Positions 46,757-57,712 of a stretch of DNA of 64,000 bases are shown here, piece after piece. The stretch is from Euonymus europaeus (taxonomy: Eukaryota; Streptophyta; Magnoliopsida; Celastrales; Celastraceae), in contig OY756969.1 of assembly GCA_963580455.1 (NCBI GenBank), positions 14,418,760-14,482,759 on the forward strand, in the 5' to 3' direction. A model generated the notes under the pieces. That model was given only the letters and a program-made list of their open reading frames with translations. It was not told where the DNA came from and searched no databases. The position numbers were made by a program, and so were the translations under genes. The first letter of the stretch is position 1, and each line of letters starts with the position of its first letter.

Positions 46757-47833
46757 ATGGACACTCGTAGGACGACGCGAGCGTCGAGAGGTACAATTGA
46801 GACCCCTACGGATGGGGAAAGAGGTGATAGACCTCGGGGCCGAGGTCGAAGTCGTGGGAGGGGAGTAACGCGCACTCCTAGCACCCAGGGATCAGTACCG
46901 GGGTTGGGTACAGAGATCAGGGAGGAGGATACAGTGCTGAAAGAACAACAATTGGGTGATGATATTCAGATCGGGGGACATGAGACGGCTCCCATGGTTG
47001 CTCCAGTGCATGTGGAGGCACCTCCGGCGGTGCAGGTTTCTCCTACCATCTTGGGTGGTCAACCCGTGACTTTAGAAGCATTGGCAAGTGCAATGATAAA
47101 CCTAACTCAGGTGGTGACGAACCAGCTTGCTAGAACACCTGAGGCTCATATTGAGGGGCAGGCTTCAGGGGCTGGTACTGAAACAGGATCCATGCAAGGA
47201 TTGGGTAGGGAAATGTACGAGGTTGACCAGTTGAGAAAGAAAAGTCCTCCTATCTTTTCCGGAGAGGGGGAATGTCGAGAAGCTGAAGAATGGGTGCATC
47301 AGCTGGGAGCAAGATTTGATACTTTAGCCATACCAGATGATCGGAGGGTGAAGCTGGTGTTTTATTATCTGAGAGGTGATGCCTATGAATGGTGGAATTC
47401 CTTACGCTCGAGGAAGTATGAACTGACGTGGGCTTCTTTTGAATTATTGTTTACGGAGCGGTTTGTTCCACGTACTTTTCAGGCCGATCAGGCCAAACAA
47501 TATTTGGAGTTTGTACAGACACCAGACATGACGGTGTCACAGTATACCAAGAGGTATGAGGAATTATACAAGTATGGTAGGAAGTTTGCTCCGGATGAGG
47601 GGAGCAAGGCAGAAAGGTATTGTGATGGATTGATTCCAAGTTTGAGTGAGATAGTGCTTGCTACTAGAGTTCAGATCTATGCTGAGACAGTGAATATGGC
47701 ATTGAGGTTTGAACAGAAGAAGAGAAACTCCCGACAATATTGGGACGCCCAGAAAGGACAGACCTCTTCATCCACAGGTGGAGGTAGTCAAAAGAAACAG
47801 AGGACTGACTCTCACAATCAGAAAGGGGCCTAG
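46757..47833 (+). CDS. gag: Gypsy Gag protein (zinc knuckles out of frame)
   Basis: From the ATG at 46757 (MDTRRTTRASRG; an upstream ATG at 46736 adds seven residues) the frame reads an Arg/Gly-rich head (GRGRSRGRG). It then has a typical retrotransposon capsid domain with PPIFSGEGE, AEEWVHQLGARFD, LVFYYLRGDAYEWWNSL, FELLFTERFVPRTF and MTVSQYTKRYEELYKYG, ending at a TAG. The double zinc knuckle that should follow is in the +1 frame (next entry). Gag packages element RNA. With its capsid domain intact this protein could still assemble, or serve in trans. Confidence 0.93.
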   Translation: MDTRRTTRASRGTIETPTDGERGDRPRGRGRSRGRGVTRTPSTQGSVPGLGTEIREEDTVLKEQQLGDDIQIGGHETAPMVAPVHVEAPPAVQVSPTILGGQPVTLEALASAMINLTQVVTNQLARTPEAHIEGQASGAGTETGSMQGLGREMYEVDQLRKKSPPIFSGEGECREAEEWVHQLGARFDTLAIPDDRRVKLVFYYLRGDAYEWWNSLRSRKYELTWASFELLFTERFVPRTFQADQAKQYLEFVQTPDMTVSQYTKRYEELYKYGRKFAPDEGSKAERYCDGLIPSLSEIVLATRVQIYAETVNMALRFEQKKRNSRQYWDAQKGQTSSSTGGGSQKKQRTDSHNQKGA

Positions 47834-47844
47834 GCCACATGGTG

Positions 47845-48068
47845 GGAAAATCACATGTTTTCGATGTGGTAAAGAGGGGCATAAGCAGGATCAATGCAGG
47901 ACCACGGGTCCGAAGTGTTATGGGTGTAATCTTATAGGGCACAAGAGGAATGAATGTCCACAAGGTGGTGGTACTTCACAGCAGGCACAGTCTCAAGCAC
48001 CGGGATTATCACATCCGGCACCAGTTCCAGCTCTGCCTTCTACAGTTTCAGGAGGAGGGAGAGGATGA
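47845..48068 (+). pseudogene. Gag zinc-knuckle tail and severed protease start
   Basis: In the frame one base ahead of gag comes CFRCGKEGHKQDQC and then CYGCNLIGHKRNEC, two CCHC knuckles, followed by a Pro/Gln/Ser-rich linker and a TGA at 48066. Beyond the stop the same frame still reads TRAFALGYEEAPEQLNFIGG and ARVLFDS. That is the linker into the aspartic protease of Ty3 elements, cut off exactly at the DSG active-site motif near 48220. All of pol after this point is missing. Confidence 0.85.
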
Positions 48069-48224
48069 GGTAGTAGACCACCACAACAGATTCAGCAACA
48101 GCAGCCGACTACGGTTCAAACTCGAGCATTTGCTTTGGGATATGAGGAAGCTCCGGAACAGTTAAATTTCATCGGAGGTATATTTCCTATCTATAATAGT
48201 TGAGCGAGAGTATTGTTTGACTCG

Positions 48225-49439
48225 GAAAAAAAAATTAGAGTGAGATTGTGGAAATAGAAAAAGTGGAGGTATAAGAGAGAAACAGATATTAGTTTGCATC
48301 GAAGCATCTAAGGCTCGATGGTGGCGTATTACTCGTACCTAGAGTTTGTGAATAACTACGAAAATAGTTGTTTGAGTAGTTAATATTATATGAAAGGGAA
48401 TGTCTAGATGATGTGAGTAGATAAGAGATGGCGTCTTGATGGACACTTGCATAAAGAAGATGAATGTGATGATGAGTTAGGTCTAGAGTCTTGGAAACTT
48501 CATGACGAAAGATTATAGTTGAGAGTTAACTGGCTAGTGGAATGATGAACTCGTTGGTTAGAATCCATTAAGAAAGGAATTTTGGAAATAAGATTGGTAT
48601 TCTTAAGAAAATTTGCATGTGGATGATAAAAGTGTGTTAAATTTAGAGGAAATAAAGTTTCCTTAAAGGGAAGGTGTGTATCAAAAGAATAAGTATTCGT
48701 TTACAAATAATTGAATGTTATTGTATTTAGAATGATGGAAGTACTAGATGTTGTGACTCTATTTAATAACACTAAATGGTACGCAAATGAGAATTTATAA
48801 GGTTGAGTATGAAATTCTTGGTAAGAAGCTTGGACACTAAGGGTACTTGAATATCAAAGTGATAAATTTTATTTAAATGCATAAGATATGACAATGATTG
48901 ATGTGTGCTCTAGAGCTAAAGGTGAATAGTCTATAACTATTTGGGAAATAGATTGGAAATTCAAGAAATTTACTTAGTAAATTGAAAGATAATAATTGTG
49001 GATGGTGAAAAAGAGAGTATCTCTAGAAGTTAATGGAATTTACCTAGGCTTTCGAGAGCTAATGGTGACAAAGTAGTAACGATAGCATAGACTGGCTTGT
49101 CATGTGAGTTAATAGTAACAAAGTAGAATTATTACTGACACTGAAGATTTGGGGAAGACAGACGGATTCTTTGGGATTCTTTCAGAGATAATGGAGATCT
49201 TGGAGTACAACTAAAGAGGATTCGGGTGAAGCGAAATTATATGGATGTTTAGAACACCACAACTAAGGGGTGACACGTTATAGAGTAGCTGAAAAAGGCT
49301 AGTTTATTGGGTCCTTTAGGGGGTTACACCTCTGGGTGACACGTTATAGAGTAGCTGAAAAAGACTAGTTTATTGGGGTCTTTTAGGGGGTTACACGTCC
49401 TATGCAAGGTTTCATAGGGTAGAAAGAGTTGAAAGTAAC
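48225..49439. other. Non-coding interior replacing pol
   Basis: Purine- and T-rich sequence with stops in every frame and no RT, RNase H or integrase remnants that I can see. Confidence 0.6.
49271..49396. repeat. 66-bp tandem duplication
   Basis: Two units starting tgacacgttatagagtagct (49271 and 49337) differ at only a few positions. They lie directly upstream of the dsRBD-like frame. Confidence 0.9.
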
Positions 49440-49541
49440 ATGATTGAATTCGAGTTGTATTTAAGAAGGGGAACCAAGGTAAGTGACACAAACCAAGTAA
49501 TATTTCTCTCCCTACTCAAGTTATACAACTTGGAAAAAAAA

Positions 49542-50036
49542 ATGGCAAGTGAAGGACGCGGCCAAGCTTGTTCAGTAAAGGTGCTAGAGGAGTTTACTTC
49601 CAACCGTGGGATGCCTTTTCCACGATACAAAACCGTAAGGGAACTCTCATGTGTTAGAACAACGGTTACCTTACGAAACCCAGACGTTGAGTTGGGTGCC
49701 TTGGGATGCGTGATTAAAGCATGGACCACGTTCAATGGTGGTGAACTGGAAGTTCAGGAAGAATGTGCTCGACTGATGCTTCACAAGCTAAGAAATGATT
49801 TTGGTATACAGATACCAGGCTACAACTACGGGGAAAGCAGCAATCTGGCGATCCAACAACAGGAAACTACAAGACTCCGACGTGAAGTTGTACGTCTGAG
49901 GGAGGAGAACCGGGGACTGCGGTACGAGAACGAAGTTCTTGCGAGTCAGGTCAAAGAATTGGAGGAGCGTGAGGAAGATTCTGAAGAGGAATCAGAGGAA
50001 GAACCAGTGTTTGAGGACAAACACTGTATAACCTGA
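49542..50036 (+). CDS. dsRNA-binding-domain-like, coiled-coil, acidic-tail protein in a gypsy element
   Basis: The 164-residue frame starts at MASEGRGQAC (49542; an upstream in-frame ATG at 49440 would give 198). Residues about 11-85 resemble a dsRBD. Helix 1 reads VLEEFTSNRGMPFPRYKTV, the family's L-x-E....RG-x-P-x-P-x-Y pattern; beta-like segments follow (TTVTLRNPD, GCVIKAWTTFNGG); helix 2 reads EVQEECARLMLHKL. The usual basic KKxAK at the start of helix 2 is absent. Next comes a long heptad helix (LRREVVRLREENRGLRYENE) and an acidic end (EEREEDSEEESEEEP). It has no stop or frameshift although the rest of the interior has decayed, which suggests selection. A role in RNA binding or in countering RNA silencing is inference. 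A diverged host DRB-like gene carried by the element is the main alternative. Confidence 0.6.
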   Translation: MASEGRGQACSVKVLEEFTSNRGMPFPRYKTVRELSCVRTTVTLRNPDVELGALGCVIKAWTTFNGGELEVQEECARLMLHKLRNDFGIQIPGYNYGESSNLAIQQQETTRLRREVVRLREENRGLRYENEVLASQVKELEEREEDSEEESEEEPVFEDKHCIT

Positions 50037-50601
50037 GAATAGTTGCATGGGGTCTAGGTTATGTATAAGAATAAAGCTCATAGAGCAAAGGTGAGTCTGA
50101 GTGTGTGAAATATGGGAGCTGAGAGTAAGAAACCTTTGATATTAAGTGTAAGACCTATTAGTAGGACAAATCGAGCTTGGGTGTGGATAAAGTTATGTAA
50201 GTGACTAAGGTTTGTAATACAAATGTGTGTACCAATGTGTTGAATGGGGAGGTAAGAATCCTTCAAATTTATGGTATGAACTTGTGGCTAGATAACGTGT
50301 GATCTAGGAATGATAATGTAAGTTACTTATATATATGATTATGATATTAAGTAAACTCTTAGATGGAATGACCATAGCGTGGTAATGCGTAAATCTATGA
50401 GAAAAAAAATGCAGAATGAAAGATCATTTGGAGGACGAGAATCGACGGATATGTTTTTTTTATGCAAGTCTAATCTATAGTTTGAATCATAGAAGGTCAA
50501 ACTTTAAGAATTTATGGTACGAATGAGAAGTATCCACATTTGTTCACGGAACTGGGTAAGTTTTAAATTTCGGGGACGAAATCTCTTTAAGGGGGAAAGG
50601 A
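50037..50601 (+). other. 3' interior and polypurine tract of the gypsy element
   Basis: No coding signal. It ends with ttcggggacgaaatctcttt and aagggggaaagga at 50588-50601, the polypurine primer for plus-strand DNA synthesis. Confidence 0.75.
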
Positions 50602-52783
50602 TGTAATACCCTGACCCGAAAATGCCAAAAGTAATAATAATACTAATAAAAATAATAATAATTAAATTGAAAGTTTGGGTTTTAAAATACCAAGTAATAA
50701 GTGAAATTTTTTGATTAGGGATGAATTACCATTAGAAAGATGAATTTAATAAAAATAAATAAATAAATTACATATATATATATATAATATATTATATATT
50801 ATATATGTATAAGGCCACTTTCGGTGGCCATGTTTTGGGCCACCGAAAGTGGCCACCTAAAAGGCCAATTGGCCATTTAAAAAAAGGATTTTTTTTAAGT
50901 CAACAAATGGTGTTGGCCCAGCCAGCACCAATTGTTTCGTTATTTTGGTGAATCAACAGAGGGAAGCGACAGAGTGAAGCCGAGAGAGAAGAGAAAGAAA
51001 GAAGAAAGAAAGAGGAAGAAAGGGGAGAAGAAAATAGTGAGTTTTGGGAAAATTCATTCTTGTAAAATAGCAAGATTGAGGTGCATAACAAGATTCAACA
51101 ATAATTTGTCAAAGATTTCAAGGTTAAGGTAAGGTTTTCTATAGATTTTCATAGTTAGGTTTTTATGGATTTTGAAGATTAGAGCTTAAATCTTGATTAT
51201 TTGAGATAATAAGGTTTAAATAGGTTGATTTATACTTAAATTGTGTATGTATTTGTTAGATTTGAGTTGGTTGGAAGATTTTCAAGCTTGGGAGCTTTGG
51301 GTGGAAATTCTAGAGAGAGAAAGGTAGGATTCTTTGAAATTATGGTTTAAATTTACAATTGGTATATGTTATTGGAGAGATATAAATTTTGAAATAGGTT
51401 GTGAATTTGTCATATATTAGGTTGGGGGTTCAAACCCTAGAAATTGGAAATTTCCGATTTTCGGTGAAATTACGTGGATTCGAGGTAGCGGATTCTAGCC
51501 CGATCTTTCGATTATTTCTTGTTATCTAAAAATGCGTTTTTAATCTTCATTGTTATTTGTATTTGAGTTTTTCTTTATTTGCTTCATAAGGAAAAACGAA
51601 CCTAGGGTTATTCTCGAATTTTTCCTAAATATTAGTTTGCATTCCCGGTTGATTGCTTGGTCTTATATCAAGCATGTTTGGTTCTTATTCATGCATCATG
51701 GCTAGTTAAATATATAACTAGGATTTGTTTATCGCTATATTAAATTCATGGCATGACATTGTTGCATTAGAGCCACATGGAAGTGCGGATATGGTTTCGT
51801 GACTTCCGTAGGTTGTGTGAACGTCATATGGGAGGAGGGTTGTGGAACCTCGGCTTGGTTGCAACCGAATGACTCCTATATAAGGCAACATACTGAGATT
51901 TTGAGGAATCGGTTCAGAGAACCCGAGTCAGTATGGACAAGACTGGTGTCTTGTAATTGGTCATGGTTTCCTTATTGAGTCGTATGGTGGCAGTGTTCAC
52001 CGATATCGATGTGTGGGGATGGATGCCGAGGCGTCGTCCCATTGGGACTCACGGTAGGAAACGAGACCACGGTTTGATGAGTATTTGTGATGGTGATTCA
52101 TAGTCTTGGCATGTTGCTGCATTGACTTAATCTTTTTATTCAGCTATTATATTTTGTTATCCTCTTTACCCCTACTGAGCCATTGCTCACCCTTTCCTTT
52201 ATTTCCTTTCCACACAGGCGAGACTGGTACGGATATCGGCACTGCGGATCTGTAGGAGGTGGGATGACATGGTGCCACCTGGAGACACTAGGATGGGTTA
52301 GAATAAAGAATTAAATTTCTTTATTATGTTTGATATTTTATGCACAAATTGAGGATTGTGTATGTTGACTACGTTTATGAACACCTTGTCGGTGTGTGGA
52401 TGGTACGGATAGGAGGGTGCCTTGTGATAGGACTCCTGTACCTGGGTGTGAATCTTATTGTTATATTGCATGTTGATACATGTATGATGGTTGTGATTTA
52501 TTATGTATTGCGGATGCATGCTGTAGATGGCCTGAGGCCCTGCCTAGGATTGTGAGTGCTTGTGATGTGATGGCCGGAGGCCTTATATATTCAGAATATG
52601 TGCTGCGCATTTCAGGTGGGCATTCTCCGATATACGGGGAGATGCTGCCGAAATTTCGATAGAAATTTACGGATTTAGTTGGAGAAATTAAGATTAAATC
52701 TTTTGTGATAATGTGGAGATTTAATATCTTATAGATATTGAATTAGGTTTAAATAGTAGCGCCTCCCGGGTCGGGGCGTTACA
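50602..52783 (+). mobile_element. 3' LTR of the gypsy element
   Basis: 2,182 bp, nearly identical to 44400-46584. Differences include the length of the TA tract and of the poly-A/poly-T stretch, and isolated substitutions. It has the same hairpin at 50813-50854. Confidence 0.95.
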
Positions 52784-55661
52784 TTCTTTGTGTCTGGTGC
52801 TGAAACAGCAGCCATTCCCTCCTAATTTCTTCCTTTTGTCACTTGTGGAAACAGCAGCGAATTTTCTACAATTAACATTAAAGATATTAGATTTCGTAGT
52901 CTTAAAAAATGTATAGAGTTTGTTTAATCTTTTGAACAGAGAAAGCCAAAATGGGAAAAATGTTCCAGAGTAAGTAAATTCCAAAGATATACATATATAA
53001 AAGAATAGATTTTTAATAAAGATTATTGTTGAGCAAAATAAAACATGTTGTACCTCTTTTTCTTACATGTAAATGTTGAAAGCAGTTCATCATCGGAGTG
53101 TTCCTGAACGTATTTACGGATTGATTTCTCTCCCTTGTTCAAATCTGGGGTAGTAACTACTGAAGAACTGTCAGTCTTGACATCTGTTACATTATGAAAA
53201 ATGACAGGAATTTTCACAAAAAATTACAACTTCAAATGCGTAAAATATTCTCATGGACTTAATCTGCAAATAATTTTTTTACCTATAGCGCTTTTGTCTT
53301 TGATGTTACACACTGGGTTTTTCATCATACTGCGTTGTCCAGCCACATCTTGAGTCCCATTGTTTTTAAAAATTAGTTATTATCATATATTCACCATATG
53401 TGAAGAGGTCGATAATTTTTTTTCATATTGTAAAACTGATAACATGAGAGATATATGAAGAGAGTTTACGCAAACTTTTTTCCACAAACCCAGTCGAGGT
53501 AAAAATGTGCACTCTAAAAACCGCAGTGTATAAATAAGATGAAATAATTATAAGACGTCTAGGAATTAAAGTTTCAGTAATAAAAACCTTATAAAAGGAC
53601 GCTAATATTTCTAATACTTCAAGGAATAACGTTCAACCCTTTTCTTTTTCTTTGAAAGATTTGACAGAGGTTCATCATCAGATAAAACTTCAACACCCAT
53701 GCCCAATTTTTCTTTTAGATTATTGTTCTCTGGAAATTTAATATGCAGGATCTGCATTATCAACTTCTTTTTGGACTCGTAATACTCAGTCTGATCAGAG
53801 TGTTCTTCATCATCAATGGAAACACTGAATACTTTAAAGGTGCTGGTATTTGAATCATAATCTCTTTCCCCTCTTGAAACGAAGAATTTGAAAGTCTTGC
53901 CCATTATTTCGTTCATTATTTCAGGGATTTTAAACTTGTTAGAACCAGGAAGATTGCAGACTGTACTTGCTGGTACTTTGATCAGTCGCTCAACATCTTT
54001 CCCAAACATCATGAAATTAGCAATGCCTGTATCATCTGCAACTTCAACATTGACTTTGTACCTGTTAAAAAATAATTTTAGTTGTTGTGGAATGGGGTGC
54101 AAGGATAAATAAAATATTCATCCCTTGTTAAATTCGAGAGTATAAATTATACCAAGGGATTGGCATAGTTGAAATTGGACCACATCTCTTACAGTTCATC
54201 ACATCGTTTTCACTACTGACGCTTGTCTTGCATTTTGCACATGCATTATACCACCATCCTTTTGAACTGTCTATAGCAGTGATTTTTGAGCGACAGATAC
54301 TTTTTGTATTCTTGCATGTTCAATTTAATAAAAACATGAGTAATTCATAAAATGCGATCCATTCACAAAAATTTAATATAATGATTTGTTACCCCATGAA
54401 GAAATGGATTTTGAGACAGCAGATCTACTATTGTCTTCTCAATAATTTGTCTATCATCTTGCACCTCCACTGCCAGCTCCTCATTAGTGTTTTCAAGAGA
54501 GACTTCAGCTGGAATAATTATCCTAAACAAACAATTACAAACACGTCATATATGTCATATATTCTCTTTTTTGCAGAACATGAATGTGGAAAAACATAAA
54601 AGATTACCAACCTTTTGCGAAAAGACTCTACCTCAGGAATGGGCAAATTAAGATATATCTTAGTTGCTGATGTACTTGATAGAGTCGTTTCCGCTTCAAA
54701 ATACAAAAAATGAAGAACATTATAATTCAAAAAGTTTTATTCCACATGATATACACAGATTATAAATAGTTGTTTTTGCTAACCTTTAAATGAACGAACG
54801 GTCATAGCTGCAAATACTGCGACAACTGGGTCTTTCGTGTGCAAGACAACCACATTTGTTTTAGAAAAAGTCTCCGCAACAGCACCCCATAGGGTAATTG
54901 ACATATTTACAAATCTACATATCAGTAATGAATGTGAATATAAATGATAGTATCAACTTCAAAAAATGAACTTAATTCTACTCATACTCCGATGATTGTA
55001 TGATGATACTCCTTCTACCAACCATCCTTCCATTGGTTAACGATTCCTCAAGCGCACCCACTTTCACCAACTGACCTATCACGTCTGTTAGAAAATCATT
55101 AAAAAATTAGTTGTATGACTAATAGGATAAATTCTTCAATGTCAAAATGTTGGAAGTATAATTCTCACCCGTCAAGAAGATGTCGTTATATATCCTTTTT
55201 TCCAACATGTCTTTATCAGCGAGCTCAAATGCATTGATTGGGATTTTTAAATCTTCATCTTCAATCTCCTTGATGATTGTCCATGTTCCAAGCCGAAGTA
55301 CGTTTTTGTGATTGCACACTCTGAAGTTCATCCTTGGGTTTCCGACCATGAAATTTGCAATCACATATATCTTTTGCTCCACGAGCATTTCTTGCATTTT
55401 CACAGCGTCCTCTTTCCTGATGGATGCTTGGATAGAAGTTCCCTGTGAAATAATTGAGATGTTTATCAATTATGTTACTGTAGTTTTAACTGGGAAATAG
55501 ATCATATCATACATTACCTCTTTGTCAACCAGCAGTAGATCTAGGGTGATAAACTGGTCTTGCAGCAGTGGATTTGTGGAGTTCCATAACCTTGCCAAAT
55601 GACAAAGAATTTTGTAGCCACGTTGGCCAACCTCCAGTTGTGACAAAGGAGTGTACTCCAT
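52784..55661 (-). CDS. Helitron-type replication protein A large subunit (RPA1-like)
   Basis: Minus-strand gene with at least nine exons. Exon 1 (55661-55518) is MEYTPLSQLEVGQRGYKI then CHLARLWNST, the plant Helitron RPA start. Exon 2 (55442-55169) reads GTSIQASIRKEDA and LGTWTIIKEIED (DUF223-like OB fold). Later exons carry VGALEESLTNGRM, ITLWGAVAETFSK, TLSSTSATKIYLNLPIPEVE and SLENTNEELAVEVQDD. A zinc ribbon follows (YNACAKCK...CKRCG at about 54180-54250), then the C-terminal OB fold (54062-53632, NVEVADDTGIANFMMFGKD). Exons have canonical GT-AG borders and no stop was seen in the well-defined ones. A Lys-rich tail runs to 52784, where the gypsy element interrupts the gene; the tail continues left of 44400 (KKKLAGKQKGKA). 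RPA binds single-stranded DNA during Helitron replication. Confidence 0.85.
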
Positions 55662-56843
55662 AAGTTTTTTTTTTGCTGTACCCAAAAAATAATTTGTCAA
55701 TAAATAATAAAATCTCATAATGTTTAACAAAAGTATGTCCATGTAATAATGCAATGTTTTGCACTTTTGCAGGTTTATCGAGACATTTTAGAACTACAAA
55801 TATTGACATCCCTTATATATTTGTGTGCTCGATTATACAATGCCTAACAAATGGATAAAAATAAATTCAACATAACCAATTAAAAGAGATATTTTACACA
55901 TTGAAATTAAGGCATGCACAATCTTTTCTTTATATAATCTACCTATGTTTGTTAAGATGGATGGAAATGATATAATATATTGGAAGCAACATCATGATTG
56001 GACTTTTCAGCCTGCAGATGTGCAGAAAAGACTGCAGGAGATGGAAGATAAATGATTTCTTAATCCCAATAGACAACATGGCTTCAAAGCAAGTCTACCC
56101 AAATAAAAAGGACATTCATGAGTTTTTCCATGGTATTTGAGGACCGCTTTTCATCTGGTTTAAATCTTTATTCAGAATGTTTATCAAATGTTTACGCATA
56201 ACTGGAGTATATGGAAGCAAACAACATAACCTAACAACTTTTTTTTAAAAAAAGTAAAAATCAATTTCACTTGGCAAACAAAAATCGATCCAATTAGTTT
56301 CAATTAAAGGTAGTAACCTAACTCAACCATTATGCTAAAATTGTTCGTTAATAGCAACTTTGTTTCCATTAAAGAGTGTGTGTATTCATTCAAGAGTGTG
56401 TGTGTCTGAGCAGCTGAAACACAATTTTACATGAACAAAAGCAATAACCCTCGTAATGATATCTACAAAAATTTTACATCTGCCCAGCTAACCAAAGATT
56501 TGACAACTGTCAATAAATAAGTAATTAAATTAAATACTGAAGAATATGTGAGTACTTGGAAGTTACATCTTGCGAAAGCTGTTTTTTCACAAAGATTTTA
56601 TAGCAATAAATAGGTCAGAAGTTAGAAGCGTGAGCATAAGGGAGTACGTTTTACATAAGTTACTTGGCAAACAAAAAGAGCTCAATGAAAAGTATGACAC
56701 CATATTTTGGTTTACAAATTAGTTTCACTTGGCAAACAAAAAAACAAATAACGAATGGACAAACAGAGCTCACTCTCTTTCTCATCTCTGCTAAGTTGTA
56801 AATGGCCATTTCCTTAACAGAACATGGTAATCCTAGCAATAAG

Positions 56844-56878
<35 letters not shown>

Positions 56879-57217
56879 ACTTCAAAAACTATCTTAAATG
56901 TACTGTACAAAACAGAATGGTCACTTGAATTTCTTATAGAATTTATATACTCCAATGAGTAGAATATAGCTCATTGCATTGCTTAGTTTCTCAAAATGGA
57001 AAGGAAATTGCAGGGAAAGGAAAATTTGAACCAAAAACAAGAAAGTTCGTGTATGAGAGGCTAAAAGGATTCTTCTTTTTCAGATTTCATGGTTCAAAAG
57101 TGAAGAAAATGGATTAGCTTTTGAAAGAGATTGGAAATAATAGCTAGAGTGAGTGAAGCGAAGGGTCGGGAACTTTAAATCCAGTTTCGAAGCCCCAAAA
57201 TCAGAAAAAAGAGAAGT
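55662..57217. other. Spacer upstream of the RPA gene, no gene seen
   Basis: AT-rich with a (CT)n microsatellite. The phrase ttcacttggcaaacaaaaa recurs near 56264 and 56723, a sign of local duplication. Confidence 0.4.
56846..56875. repeat. (CT)n microsatellite
   Basis: About fifteen CT units. Confidence 0.9.
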
Positions 57218-57712
57218 ATGCCAACAGTGTGGTTGTCCTTAAAGAGATCTCTACACTGCAAATCAGAACCATCAGATGTTCATGACCCAAAATCAAGGAC
57301 AAAATTGAGCACAATCTTGACAAGGAATGCAGGAAGGTCTGGCTGTTCAGGGTCTAATGGAAATCTCAAAGATGTTATTCATGGAAACAAGGGACAGGAG
57401 AACCCGCCAACTTGCAGCCCAAGATCTAATCGTAGCAGTGAGTTCCTAAACCCAATGACCCGTGAAGTGATATTGAGCAACTCAAGATGTGAGCTCAAAA
57501 TCATTGGTTTTAGTGAGTTCCAAGATGGGGTTCTAAGTGCTGGTACTAATGGGTCTAACAATGGTGGAAGTGCAAGTAGTGGTGGTGGTGGTTCCACATT
57601 TGTGGGTACTTTAATGCCTAGATCAATATTCAATATTCATGTAGGACAACAAACCCAAACAGAAGAAGCAATTAATACAAGACCAGGAGAATTGAAATTG
57701 TTAAAAAAATAG
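57218..57712 (+). pseudogene. Captured N-terminus of a plant C2H2 zinc-finger protein
   Basis: The frame begins MPTVWLSLKRSLHCKSEPSD and continues SGCSGSNGNLKDVIHG, NPPTCSPRSNRSSEFLNP, EVILSNSRCELKIIGF and FVGTLMP. This is the conserved N-terminal half of a plant family of C2H2-type zinc-finger proteins (MPTVWFSLKKSLHCK... in Arabidopsis members such as At5g54630, from memory). The similarity stops after FVGTL, before the zinc finger, and runs into unrelated repeat sequence, so it is a truncated copy. It has an ATG and no stop for 164 codons, so a short product is possible. It is another host piece beside the Helitron RPA gene. Confidence 0.8.

Larger units (their letters stand above)
44400..52783 (+). 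mobile_element. Full-length non-autonomous Ty3/gypsy element (gag, no pol, extra ORF)
   Basis: Two LTRs (44400-46584 and 50602-52783) begin tgtaataccctgacccg and end ggggcgttaca. They are almost identical and are bordered by perfect 5-bp target duplications ttctt (44395-44399 and 52784-52788). A primer-binding site (tttggtatcggagcc) follows the left LTR and a polypurine tract (aagggggaaagga) precedes the right one. The 4.0-kb interior has gag, a severed start of protease, about 1.2 kb of non-coding DNA and an unrelated 198-codon frame. No reverse transcriptase, RNase H or integrase is present, so mobilisation would need a helper element. Confidence 0.96.
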
